Below are positions 25,023 to 32,301 of a stretch of 38,515 nt of DNA, in pieces. The stretch spans positions 1-38,515 of the forward strand of contig JAFDWT010000050.1 in the NCBI GenBank assembly GCA_018268335.1, in the 5' to 3' direction. Under the pieces are notes generated by a model. That model searched no databases and had not been told where the DNA came from. It saw only the letters and a list, made by a program, of their open reading frames with translations. Each line of letters begins with the position of its first letter. Within the stretch, counting starts at the first letter, position 1. This stretch comes from Armatimonadota bacterium. Its GTDB lineage: Bacteria; Armatimonadota; Fimbriimonadia; Fimbriimonadales; Fimbriimonadaceae. The position numbers and the translations under genes are program-made.

Positions 25023-25026
25023 GAAA

Positions 25027-25530
25027 ATGCTCATACCGATCATCGTGTGCGGTGCCATCGTCACCGCAGTGCTCGTCGTCCTCGCTGCCGGCAGCATGCT
25101 GCCGGAGTCACACCAGGCCAGCGTCAACCGACGGCTCGCCGCCTCTCCCGAGGCCGTCTGGGCCGCACTGACAGACCTAGAAGGACAGGTCCACTGGCGA
25201 AAGGACCTGCAGTCCATCAAGGTGCTCGGCCAAGACCCCGTTAGATGGGTGGAGACCATGAAGATGGGTGAAGTGCCTATGCGAATCGACCGGACAGAGG
25301 CCCCCGCACTTCTGGTGACGCGCATCGACTCGGACGATCTGCCCTTCGGCGGCACGTGGACCTTCAATGTCGCACCTGACGGCCAAGGATCGAATGTGAC
25401 CATCACCGAGGACGGCTTCGTCAAGCCCCCGTTGTTCAGGTTCTTGTCGAAATACGTCTTCGGCCATGACAAGACACTCAACGGGTTCGCCGACAGCCTC
25501 GTGTCGAAGTTTGGTGAGGCAGTGGGCTAA
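25027..25530 (+). CDS. Membrane-anchored SRPBCC (START-like) protein
   Basis: 167 residues from the ATG at 25027, which has AAAAGGA eight bases upstream. A GTG at 25009 inside the MarR gene would add six residues. One N-terminal transmembrane helix (IPIIVCGAIVTAVLVVLAAG) is followed by a START/polyketide-cyclase-like domain (SVNRRLAASPEAVWAALTDLEGQVHWRKDLQSIKVL ... GTWTFNVAP ... SNVTITEDGFVKPP). The family binds hydrophobic ligands in a cavity. Its TAA overlaps the next ATG by one base (TAATG). Confidence 0.82.
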   Translation: MLIPIIVCGAIVTAVLVVLAAGSMLPESHQASVNRRLAASPEAVWAALTDLEGQVHWRKDLQSIKVLGQDPVRWVETMKMGEVPMRIDRTEAPALLVTRIDSDDLPFGGTWTFNVAPDGQGSNVTITEDGFVKPPLFRFLSKYVFGHDKTLNGFADSLVSKFGEAVG

Positions 25531-26135
25531 TGGGCCTTGAAACGGTTTGCCGGGTGCGCCTGAACAATGAAGTCTCGGAGGGCAAGGCCCACTGTGGCGA
25601 TGGCGAACTAGAGTTCCGCGGTGACTTCAAAGTCCGTTGGAAGTGGTCCGAGCTCACATCGGTCAGCGAAGAGGACGGGGTCCTCCTCGCCGTCCGTGGT
25701 GGCGACAAGGCCGAGTTCCATCTCGGCGACGCAGCCGCCAAGTGGGCCCACGCGATCAGGAACCCCAAGTCCCGACTCGACAAGCTCGGCCTGAAACCTG
25801 GACAGGCCTATGCCTGCTGGGGTGAGTTCGACGACTCCTTTGCATCGGAGTGCGCGGAAAGAGCCGGATCACAAGCTGAGGAAGCGCCCTTCGACATCGT
25901 CTTCGTGCATTTGCACACCCGGGACGACCTCTCCAAGGTCTCGGTGGCACGAGACAGGATCCAGTCGAACGGCGCGGTTTGGGCTGTGTGGGCCAAGGGC
26001 CGCAAAGAGCTCAATGAAAACGACGTCCGCGCCTATGCGCTGGCAAATGGCCTCGTCGACGTCAAGGTCGCCTCGTTTTCAAGTATGTTCAGCTCACTCA
26101 AGCTCGTTATTCCGGTGTCCAAGCGGCAAGCCTGA
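25530..26135 (+). CDS. DUF3052-like protein
   Basis: 201 residues. The C-terminal part (about 85-197) has the DUF3052 pattern: LDKLGLKPGQ, then PFDIVFVHLHTRDDL, NGAVWAVWAKGRKELNENDVRAYALANGLVDVKVASFSSMFSSLKLVIP. The N-terminal 80 residues form a separate small beta domain (GKAHCGDGELEFRGDFKVRWKWSEL). The family's biochemical role is unknown to me. It is translationally coupled to the SRPBCC gene in a MarR-led operon. Confidence 0.8.
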   Translation: MGLETVCRVRLNNEVSEGKAHCGDGELEFRGDFKVRWKWSELTSVSEEDGVLLAVRGGDKAEFHLGDAAAKWAHAIRNPKSRLDKLGLKPGQAYACWGEFDDSFASECAERAGSQAEEAPFDIVFVHLHTRDDLSKVSVARDRIQSNGAVWAVWAKGRKELNENDVRAYALANGLVDVKVASFSSMFSSLKLVIPVSKRQA

Positions 26136-26142
26136 CGTGTTG

Positions 26143-26168
26143 AGGGGTGCGGAGACCACTCCGCACCC
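26143..26168. terminator. Hairpin between convergent genes
   Basis: GGGGTGCGGAG - ACCA - CTCCGCACCCC is a perfect 11-bp stem with a tetraloop just after the DUF3052-like stop. It is not followed by a T-tract on either strand, so termination strength is uncertain. Confidence 0.6.
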
Positions 26169-26197
26169 CTCCAGCCGACCAACGACAAAATCGTCGC

Positions 26198-26587
26198 TCA
26201 ACTCGAAACAGGCTCGAACAACCCAGCCCCCTGGTAGCTGGCCACCTTGATGTTGGGAGTGGACTTGGGGATCAGGTTCGCTGAGGACACGATCTGCAGT
26301 GTCTGTTTGTCCACCTTCATCAGTTTGCTGCCTGAGTAGATATAGACGTACTTGTCGTCGCAAGTCATGCTGGCACCGCCTGGAGCCGCACCGACATCGA
26401 CAAGTGGGTCCGTGACTTCGGACGGTGTGATCCTTTTGGCCTCTGTCGCTTTGCGCTGAGAAGCGAGGTCAATGGGTTTCCCAATCTCGGCGTCACCAGC
26501 GGTCACCCAGCTCCAGGTGGTCGCTGCCACGCCACCGAAAATGATTGTGGCGACGATCGGAATCCATAGTTTTGGTGCTTGTGTCAT
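26198..26587 (-). CDS. Small membrane-anchored protein of unknown function
   Basis: 129 residues. One N-terminal transmembrane helix (LWIPIVATIIFGGVAATTW) precedes an extracytoplasmic domain with strands resembling one propeller blade (SMTCDDKYVYIYSGSKLMKVDKQTLQIV). A very strong ribosome site GGAGGAG lies just before the ATG. It is partly masked by a possible CTCCC/GGGAG hairpin at 26595-26611. I recognise no family. Confidence 0.75.
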   Translation of the reverse strand: MTQAPKLWIPIVATIIFGGVAATTWSWVTAGDAEIGKPIDLASQRKATEAKRITPSEVTDPLVDVGAAPGGASMTCDDKYVYIYSGSKLMKVDKQTLQIVSSANLIPKSTPNIKVASYQGAGLFEPVSS

Positions 26588-26726
26588 ATGTCTCCTCCCG
26601 TTGGTTGGGAGCGGGCAGCGCCCCTAGGAGGTCTCCACTCGCCTCCCTTGTCACCGCTCGTAAGGGCAAATACTGAGGAGTTCCATGCGATGTTTGCAGG
26701 ACCTATCAGAAGGGGCTTGGAGCGGC

Positions 26727-26770
26727 CAAAAACGAAAATGCCCGCCGCTCAACTATGGAAAGCGACGGGC
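26727..26770 (-). terminator. Intrinsic terminator of the DUF4434 gene
   Basis: On the minus strand, GCCCGTCGC pairs with GCGGCGGGC (one G-U pair) across a 13-base loop, followed by ATTTTCGTTTTT. It lies about 85 bases past the stop of the upstream gene. Confidence 0.78.
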
Positions 26771-26854
26771 GATAAGTGCAGACAAGCACAGTCCAACAGA
26801 AGGACTATACAGCAAGTTTTTGTCACCGCGACCATCAAATTTGACTATCTCACG

Positions 26855-27793
26855 TCAAATCGGGCCAGGTTCGATGGAAAAGTGCTGGCAATATCGCCGG
26901 AAGAGGTTGTGCGCAGCCGGATAGCAGGACCTTGGCGACATGAAGTGGGGAAATTCAAAGGTGATCAGCTTCTCGGCGGTCTCGTTCGCCGCTTCCATTT
27001 TCAACCGCAGATAGCGCCAATCGGCCGGTGGGAACTTGATTGGCATGTCCCGGTCAAAGCTCTCGACGTTGGACCAAGTCGTCAGCCCGTGCCGGTCTGC
27101 CAATGCCCGCATGCCGCGCAGGAAAGCCGGTAATTCGCGGTACTGGATCTGTCCGTCTTGAAAGGCGCAGATGTCCACCGCGCCATGGACCTCGCTAAAA
27201 ATCCGTTCCCAGTGGTCCAGCGACTCCTCCAAGGTGAAGGCGCTGTGGACGTCGAACTGCTTGGTGCCCTGGGGGTAGGGCGAGATCAGCACCGGAACAT
27301 CCTTCGCGGCCTTGCAGTGCCGCCCGATGCCGTTGAAGATCTCCGTGATGTGTGAATCAAACTTGCTGGTCTCGTGGGTCATGTACCAGCCCTTGAAGGC
27401 CGGACTGTCACCATAGCGTCCGACCACTTCGTCGATGAAGGCCTTGTTGAGATCGACTTCCTTCCACCAGCTGCTCCGATGCCAATGGCTCCCGGAGTCG
27501 TAGGTCCCCCAATATAGGCCGATCCCGGCTTCTTCTGCCAAGTCCAGAAACATCCGCCCCAAGTCGTCAAAGACCGGCAGCAAGCCCGGCAGAACCTTGC
27601 TCGGGAAGATGCACCGGTCGCGGTAACCCGAACGGATGATGATGACCGTGTCGATGCCGATGCGCTGGTAGAGCTGGAATTCGCGCCGCCACTCCTCCAC
27701 CGACCAGTTTTGCGACGGGATGTCGTGGGTGATCTCGTCCAGAAATGTTCCGGTCAGGCGCAGCATCGGCTGGATTTTAGCCTTGCCAGGCAT
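26855..27793 (-). CDS. DUF4434 family protein, glycoside-hydrolase-like TIM barrel
   Basis: 312 residues, no signal peptide. The start RLTGTFLDEITHDIPSQNWSVEEWRREFQLYQRIGIDTVIII is typical of DUF4434 proteins, which have a (beta/alpha)8 fold like clan A glycosidases. FKGWYMTHETS (about 140-150) ends a strand with an acidic residue in the position of an acid/base, and TTWSNVESFDRD (about 235-247) contains a second Glu that could be the nucleophile. Both roles are inferred. It may act on a cytoplasmic oligosaccharide. It is divergent from fabI and monocistronic by its own terminator. Confidence 0.82.
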   Translation of the reverse strand: MPGKAKIQPMLRLTGTFLDEITHDIPSQNWSVEEWRREFQLYQRIGIDTVIIIRSGYRDRCIFPSKVLPGLLPVFDDLGRMFLDLAEEAGIGLYWGTYDSGSHWHRSSWWKEVDLNKAFIDEVVGRYGDSPAFKGWYMTHETSKFDSHITEIFNGIGRHCKAAKDVPVLISPYPQGTKQFDVHSAFTLEESLDHWERIFSEVHGAVDICAFQDGQIQYRELPAFLRGMRALADRHGLTTWSNVESFDRDMPIKFPPADWRYLRLKMEAANETAEKLITFEFPHFMSPRSCYPAAHNLFRRYCQHFSIEPGPI

Positions 27794-27933
27794 GACGGGT
27801 CCACTGGGACTTTCACTGAAGAAACAGACATGAATTGCCGATGAATATGGCAGGACGCAGGATATGCACCCCGCCCGGCGACCGAACCAAGAGACGATTT
27901 TCTAACAAAGGGAAACAGAGAAGCAAAGAGGGT

Positions 27934-27971
27934 ATGGGCGCTCCGCTGACCGCGGGGCGCCACTTTTTTTC
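27934..27971 (+). terminator. Terminator-like hairpin upstream of fabI (possible attenuator)
   Basis: GGCGCTCCGC / GCGGGGCGCC forms a near-perfect stem around TGACC, followed by ACTTTTTTTC. It is on the plus strand, but no plus-strand gene lies between it and 26135, so it ends either a short leader of fabI or a small RNA. Confidence 0.65.
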
Positions 27972-27974
27972 TTG

Positions 27975-27980
27975 TAGACT
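27975..27980 (+). promoter_or_regulatory. Possible -10 element for fabI
   Basis: TAGACT stands seven bases before the fabI ATG, directly after the T-tract of the hairpin, with no ribosome site in between. If used, fabI would be leaderless and independent of the hairpin. Confidence 0.3.
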
Positions 27981-27987
27981 CGCACAC

Positions 27988-28752
27988 ATGCTTCTCGAAG
28001 GCAAGAAAGGCTTGGTGGTCAGCGTCACGAACAAGAACAGCATCGGCTGGGCGGTGGCCGAGGCGGCCCACAACCAGGGCGCCCACGTCATAGTCGGCGC
28101 ACAAAACGAACGGATGCTGGAGCGCGTCGGCGAACTGGTCGCCGACTACCCCCGCATGAGCGCCGTCCAGGTCGATTTCGGCATTCCATCCGACATGGAA
28201 GCCTTGGCGGAGCGTGTGAAAAACGACTTCGGCACCGCCGACTTCGTCGTCCACTCCGCTGCCTTTGCCCAAAGGGAAGACCTCCAGGGCCGGTTTATCG
28301 ACACCAGCCGTGAGGGTTTTGGCATAGCGCTCGATGTCTCGGCCTACTCTCTGGTCTCCCTCTGCAAGACACTCGAGCCCGTCCTGGCCGACGACGCCAG
28401 CGTCATGGCGATGTCCTACCTCGGCTCGACCCGCACAGTCGGCAACTACAATGTCATGGGCGTCGCCAAGGCGGCGCTGGAAGCCTGCGCCCGCTACCTG
28501 GCCGTCGACCTTGGCCCGCGCGGCATCCGGGTCAACGTTCTTTCCCCTGGCCCGATCAACACCGTGGCCGCACGCGGCGTCAAGGGTTTGACCGACATGA
28601 TCACCTACGTGCATGACAAGGCTCCGCTCAAGCGGGAGTTCGGTCAACAGGAGGTCGCCGGCAGCGCCGTCTACTTGATGAGCGACCTGAGCAAGGGCGT
28701 CACGGGACAGATCGTTTTCGTTGACAACGGCTACAACGTCGTCGGAATGTAA
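27988..28752 (+). CDS. fabI: Enoyl-[acyl-carrier-protein] reductase (NADH)
   Basis: 254 residues from the ATG at 27988, matching the usual MLLEGKKGLVVSV start. It catalyses the last step of each fatty-acid elongation cycle. The Rossmann motif is the FabI form VTNKNSIGWAVAEAA. The catalytic Tyr154-x6-Lys161 lies in NYNVMGVAKAALEACARYL, and Tyr144 (SYLGS) is the second conserved tyrosine. The C-terminus GQIVFVDNGYNVVGM is typical. The stop TAA is followed at once by the next ATG, so it heads a four-gene housekeeping operon. Confidence 0.95.
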   Translation: MLLEGKKGLVVSVTNKNSIGWAVAEAAHNQGAHVIVGAQNERMLERVGELVADYPRMSAVQVDFGIPSDMEALAERVKNDFGTADFVVHSAAFAQREDLQGRFIDTSREGFGIALDVSAYSLVSLCKTLEPVLADDASVMAMSYLGSTRTVGNYNVMGVAKAALEACARYLAVDLGPRGIRVNVLSPGPINTVAARGVKGLTDMITYVHDKAPLKREFGQQEVAGSAVYLMSDLSKGVTGQIVFVDNGYNVVGM

Positions 28753-29607
28753 ATGCGGCTGTTGGCGGTGCCCAACTGGTCTTTCGGCCGAGAGCTAGCC
28801 CTTCTCCGGTCGGTGCGCGACACTCTGGAGGCTGCCGACGTGCGCCTCCACTTCTGTGAGGCCGACATCGACCACAACCGGACGGTCACTGCATTTTCCG
28901 GCGAGGCAGACGTGGTGATGGACCTGACGATGCTACTGGCGCAGCAGATACTGCCTTCGATCAACCTGGCCCGGCACACTGGCGTGCACCCCCGCATCGG
29001 CGGACTCGACGTCTGCCCTTTCGTTCCACTAGGTCGGTATGAGCCAATGGAGGTGCTGGACGCCGTGGAGTACTTTGCCCGGAGTTTTGCCACGGCCTTC
29101 AATGTCCCAGTGTTCCTCTATGAGAAGTCCTCCAAAGGCAGCACCAAACTCCCGAATCTGCGCAAAGGTGGCTTTGGCGGCCTGCTCGACCGCGAGCTAG
29201 AGCCCGACTTTGGCCCGACACGCGTCCATCCGCACCTGGGGGCGACGGTCGTTGGCTGGCGCGACTTCCTCATCGCCCTCAACGTCAACCTCGACACACC
29301 GGACGTGACCTATGCCGAACGCATCGCCGCCGCGATCCGCGACATGCGTCGCGCCAAGACCAAGGGCTGGGAAGGCGTCCGAGCACTGGGGCTGACTCTG
29401 GCCAGCCGCAACCTGACGCAAGTCAGCCTGAACCTGACCAAACCTGATCTTTCACCGATCGACCCGATCGTCGATTGGATCGAGCAAGTGGCAGCCGGCT
29501 TCGGTGTGGCCGTCGCCTACCCCGAATTGATCGGCGTCATCCGCGACACCGACATGGAGCACAATACGCGGGTCGCCTGTCGGCCCGAGCAGGTCGTCGA
29601 AGTATGA
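28753..29607 (+). CDS. Glutamate formiminotransferase
   Basis: 284 residues, the size of a stand-alone formiminotransferase (the N-terminal two subdomains of FTCD). It moves the formimino group of N-formimino-glutamate to tetrahydrofolate in histidine breakdown, feeding one-carbon units. Motifs seen: FCEADIDHNRTVTAFSGE with the conserved DHNR at about 39-42, and HTGVHPRIGGLDVCPFVPL at about 76-94. There are no other hut genes here; the purine gene directly downstream suggests a folate one-carbon link. Its TGA overlaps the purK ATG. Confidence 0.9.
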   Translation: MRLLAVPNWSFGRELALLRSVRDTLEAADVRLHFCEADIDHNRTVTAFSGEADVVMDLTMLLAQQILPSINLARHTGVHPRIGGLDVCPFVPLGRYEPMEVLDAVEYFARSFATAFNVPVFLYEKSSKGSTKLPNLRKGGFGGLLDRELEPDFGPTRVHPHLGATVVGWRDFLIALNVNLDTPDVTYAERIAAAIRDMRRAKTKGWEGVRALGLTLASRNLTQVSLNLTKPDLSPIDPIVDWIEQVAAGFGVAVAYPELIGVIRDTDMEHNTRVACRPEQVVEV

Positions 29608-30707
29608 AGTACGACATTGGTTTTCTAGGCGGAGGGCAACTCGCCCGCATGTCGATCATGGCGGCGCAGCGGATGGGCCTGCGGTGCTTGTCCCTCGACC
29701 CGGGCCACGATGCACCGGCTTCACAGGTCGCTGCTGCTGTCGTCGGCAAGCTGGACGACCCCGAGGCTATTGCGAACCTGGCATCCCAGTGCGACACGCT
29801 GACGTGGGACAGTGAGTTCATTCCCGTCGCTGCCGTCCGCGAAGGCCTGCGGCAGAGCGGCATGGACCCGAGCCTGGTCACTCCGTCACTCGAGACTCTG
29901 GAAACCGTCCAAGACAAGTTCCTGCAGCGGCAAGCCTACGCCAATGCCGGCGTCCCCGGACCGCGCTTCTTCGAAATCAAAAAAATCAGCGACTTGCCGC
30001 AATTCGGCCTGCCGGTCGTTGCCAAGGCCCGGTTTGGCGGCTACGACGGCAAAGGCACCCGGACAGTGCGAGACGAATCTGACATTGCCGAGGTGGCCGC
30101 TTTCGCCGAGGCCGAACCTTGGATGGCCGAGGAGTTCGTCCCATTTCGTCGCGAGCTGGCGGTGATGGTCTGCCGCTCGCCGCGCGAGACTCTCTGCTTC
30201 CCGACGATGGAGACCGTCCAGGCCGACCACGTCTGCGACCTTGTCTTCCCTGCCGACACTGACGCCACCGCAGTCGCCGTGGCCGCCGTCGAGGCCCTGG
30301 GGGGCTACGGCCTCTTTGGCGTCGAACTCTTCGAACTCGCCGACGGCTCGTTCATGGTCAACGAGGCCGCGCCGCGGCCGCACAACTCAGGCCACTACTC
30401 CCTCGATTGGGGCGGTCCGAGCCAGTTCGAGCAACATGTCCGCCTCGTAGTTGGCCTGCCACTGGCCCCGATCGTAGGCAGGGAGACATGCATGGCGAAC
30501 CTCTTGGGCCAGCCCGGTGCGGTCGAATGGCGGGACGGCCTGCGGGCTGCGACCCTAGCGCTACCAGGAGCCCATGTCCACTGGTACGGGAAGGCCGAGG
30601 CGAAGCCCGGCCGCAAGATGGGGCATATCAATGTGGCCGGGCCAGGATGCGTCGAGAAGGCGATTGCGGCACGCAAGGCCTTTTACGCCGCCTGGACCCG
30701 ATCCTAG
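29604..30707 (+). CDS. purK: N5-carboxyaminoimidazole ribonucleotide synthase
   Basis: 367 residues from the ATG at 29604 (MKYDIGFLGGGQLARMSIMAA). An ATP-grasp enzyme that carboxylates AIR with bicarbonate and ATP in purine synthesis. Features: GFLGGGQLARM at the N-terminus, PVVAKARFGGYDGKGT for ATP binding, FGVELFELADGSFMVNEAAPRPHNSGHYS for metal and substrate, and a C-terminal KMGHINVAG. purE is not adjacent. The start overlaps the upstream stop (ATGA). Confidence 0.94.
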   Translation: MKYDIGFLGGGQLARMSIMAAQRMGLRCLSLDPGHDAPASQVAAAVVGKLDDPEAIANLASQCDTLTWDSEFIPVAAVREGLRQSGMDPSLVTPSLETLETVQDKFLQRQAYANAGVPGPRFFEIKKISDLPQFGLPVVAKARFGGYDGKGTRTVRDESDIAEVAAFAEAEPWMAEEFVPFRRELAVMVCRSPRETLCFPTMETVQADHVCDLVFPADTDATAVAVAAVEALGGYGLFGVELFELADGSFMVNEAAPRPHNSGHYSLDWGGPSQFEQHVRLVVGLPLAPIVGRETCMANLLGQPGAVEWRDGLRAATLALPGAHVHWYGKAEAKPGRKMGHINVAGPGCVEKAIAARKAFYAAWTRS

Positions 30708-30781
30708 ACCACCGGACCGGGTACAAATTCAAGTCCTGAACCACCGGCCCGAGACTTGGGCCTGCGTCCCGAGGATTTCAC

Positions 30782-31435
30782 ATGGCCACGTTGAAAGCAG
30801 AACCGCGCGCCCAAACATCCAGCGCCGCCACCAACCGACTTCGCACCTCGGGACAGCTCCCCATGGCGCTGATCCGCAAGTCCAACGAAACCGTGCTCAT
30901 CCAGGCCGAACGGGAGGTCGTCAAAGAAATCCTCTCCGGTCAGCACGGACTGCTTCAGGCTCACATCGACCTGAGCGGCGAGACCATGCGCGTCGTGGTC
31001 AAGGACACCCAGCGCGACCCGGTCAGCCGCCGCGTCTTGCACATGACAGTGCAAGAGGTTCTCGACACCGACATCATCAAGGTTCCGGTTCCGGTTCGAG
31101 TTGAGGGCGAGCCCCTGGCGGTCACCAAAAAGATGGCCACTCTCATGGTGCCCATGTCGACCGTATTGCTCCAGGCTCAGGTCAGCTCGCTGCCCGACGC
31201 GATCGTCGTCGACGTCAGCAAGCTGGGCCAAAACGACAAAGTCGCTGCCAGCGACATCAAGCTTCCCGAGGGCGTCGCTTTCCTGTGCTCGCCGGACACC
31301 ATCCTCGCCACCACAAAGCAACTGCGCGGTATGGCTGACTTCGACGAGGCTCCTGCGGCTGAAGCTGAGGCCGTGGCGGAAGAAGCTGGCGAAGCAGAGG
31401 CGACCACCGATGAGCCAGCTGCCGACGCCGAGTAA
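30782..31435 (+). CDS. rplY: Ribosomal protein bL25 (CTC/TL5 form)
   Basis: 217 residues: an N-terminal 5S-rRNA-binding bL25 domain (about 1-92: LKAEPRAQTSSAATNRLRTSGQLPMALI ... VKDTQRDPVSRRVLHMTVQEV), then the TL5/CTC beta domain (about 95-185), then an acidic Ala/Glu-rich tail (EAPAAEAEAVAEEAGEAEA). GAGGATTTCAC supplies a ribosome site. The family's long form is usual in bacteria outside the gamma-proteobacteria. Confidence 0.93.
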   Translation: MATLKAEPRAQTSSAATNRLRTSGQLPMALIRKSNETVLIQAEREVVKEILSGQHGLLQAHIDLSGETMRVVVKDTQRDPVSRRVLHMTVQEVLDTDIIKVPVPVRVEGEPLAVTKKMATLMVPMSTVLLQAQVSSLPDAIVVDVSKLGQNDKVAASDIKLPEGVAFLCSPDTILATTKQLRGMADFDEAPAAEAEAVAEEAGEAEATTDEPAADAE

Positions 31436-31466
31436 GGCATCGGTCATATCCTAAGAGCTGCGCTGT

Positions 31467-32294
31467 TCACACGACCAAGTCATGGCTGACCCGTGCGTCT
31501 GCTTTGCCGCGGACGAACACCAGCGGCTGAGTGACCTTTTCCATCAGCGCTCGGATCATCTTGATCGAGGCATCGTCCTCAAGGTGCGAGGCCGACATGC
31601 CGACGACGACATGGCACGCGCCTGATTGCTCTGCATGGTCCGCCACTACACCAGAGAACTCACGGGCCCGCTCAATCTGCACCTCGTGCGGGACGTTGGC
31701 CTTGCGGAATATCTCGCGGGCCTTTTCTGCAAATGCGGAAGCGCATTCTTCGTACTCCGGCATCGGAGCTTGCAGTGGCAGTTCGCGCGGCACGATCACC
31801 GGCAAAAACAGCACGACCCGGGTCGAACCCGAGCCGAACATCTCGGCGATCACTTCCAAAACGTGCTCGTCCCACTCGCCAGGGCACAGCGTGGCCACGA
31901 TCTGCCTGTCGCAAGCCTTGGCCGAAGGATCCTTGCGCTTCTTGCTGCCGTCCGAGGCGACCAGCAGGTCAAGAGACCTCCTGGCTTCCTCGACGGATGC
32001 AACCACTGGCAGTTGGGACCGGATCTCCGTAACTCCCTTAAGGACTTCCAATACGTTCTCTGGCACCGCCGCCAAGATGATCCGGGCCCGCTCGTGTTCG
32101 CCAACGAATTGCATAGCCGAGTGGAACGTCTCCGCACCCTCCGGAGTGGCGCTCTGTAGACCACTGCAGTCGATAATGACGCCAGACGGGTGCCGCCGGA
32201 GCGTGAGAGCGATAGCAGTATGGATCGTCTCCCAGTGGTTCGCATGCAGCGCACCGGAGAGGATAATGACGTCTTCGTAGGATTCGACGATCAT
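31467..32294 (-). CDS. STAS-like plus universal-stress-like two-domain protein
   Basis: 275 residues. The N-terminal 110 residues resemble a STAS/anti-sigma-antagonist domain (VIILSGALHANHWETIHTAIA; IIDCSGLQSATPEGAETFHSAM), but the phosphorylatable serine/threonine position is not clear. Residues about 128-262 resemble a universal stress protein (IVATLCPGEWDEHVLEVIAEMFGSGSTRVVLFLPVIVP; SGACHVVVGMSA). The gene starts seven bases after kimA. KimA itself has a Usp-like cytoplasmic C-terminus that binds c-di-AMP in Bacillus, so this may be an accessory regulator of potassium uptake. That role is inference. Confidence 0.72.
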   Translation of the reverse strand: MIVESYEDVIILSGALHANHWETIHTAIALTLRRHPSGVIIDCSGLQSATPEGAETFHSAMQFVGEHERARIILAAVPENVLEVLKGVTEIRSQLPVVASVEEARRSLDLLVASDGSKKRKDPSAKACDRQIVATLCPGEWDEHVLEVIAEMFGSGSTRVVLFLPVIVPRELPLQAPMPEYEECASAFAEKAREIFRKANVPHEVQIERAREFSGVVADHAEQSGACHVVVGMSASHLEDDASIKMIRALMEKVTQPLVFVRGKADARVSHDLVV

Positions 32295-32301
32295 GTCGGT
32301 T

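Noticed and set aside
27835-27987. In-frame extension upstream of fabI
   Set aside because: It crosses the terminator-like hairpin, and the FabI family starts at MLLEGKKG (27988).
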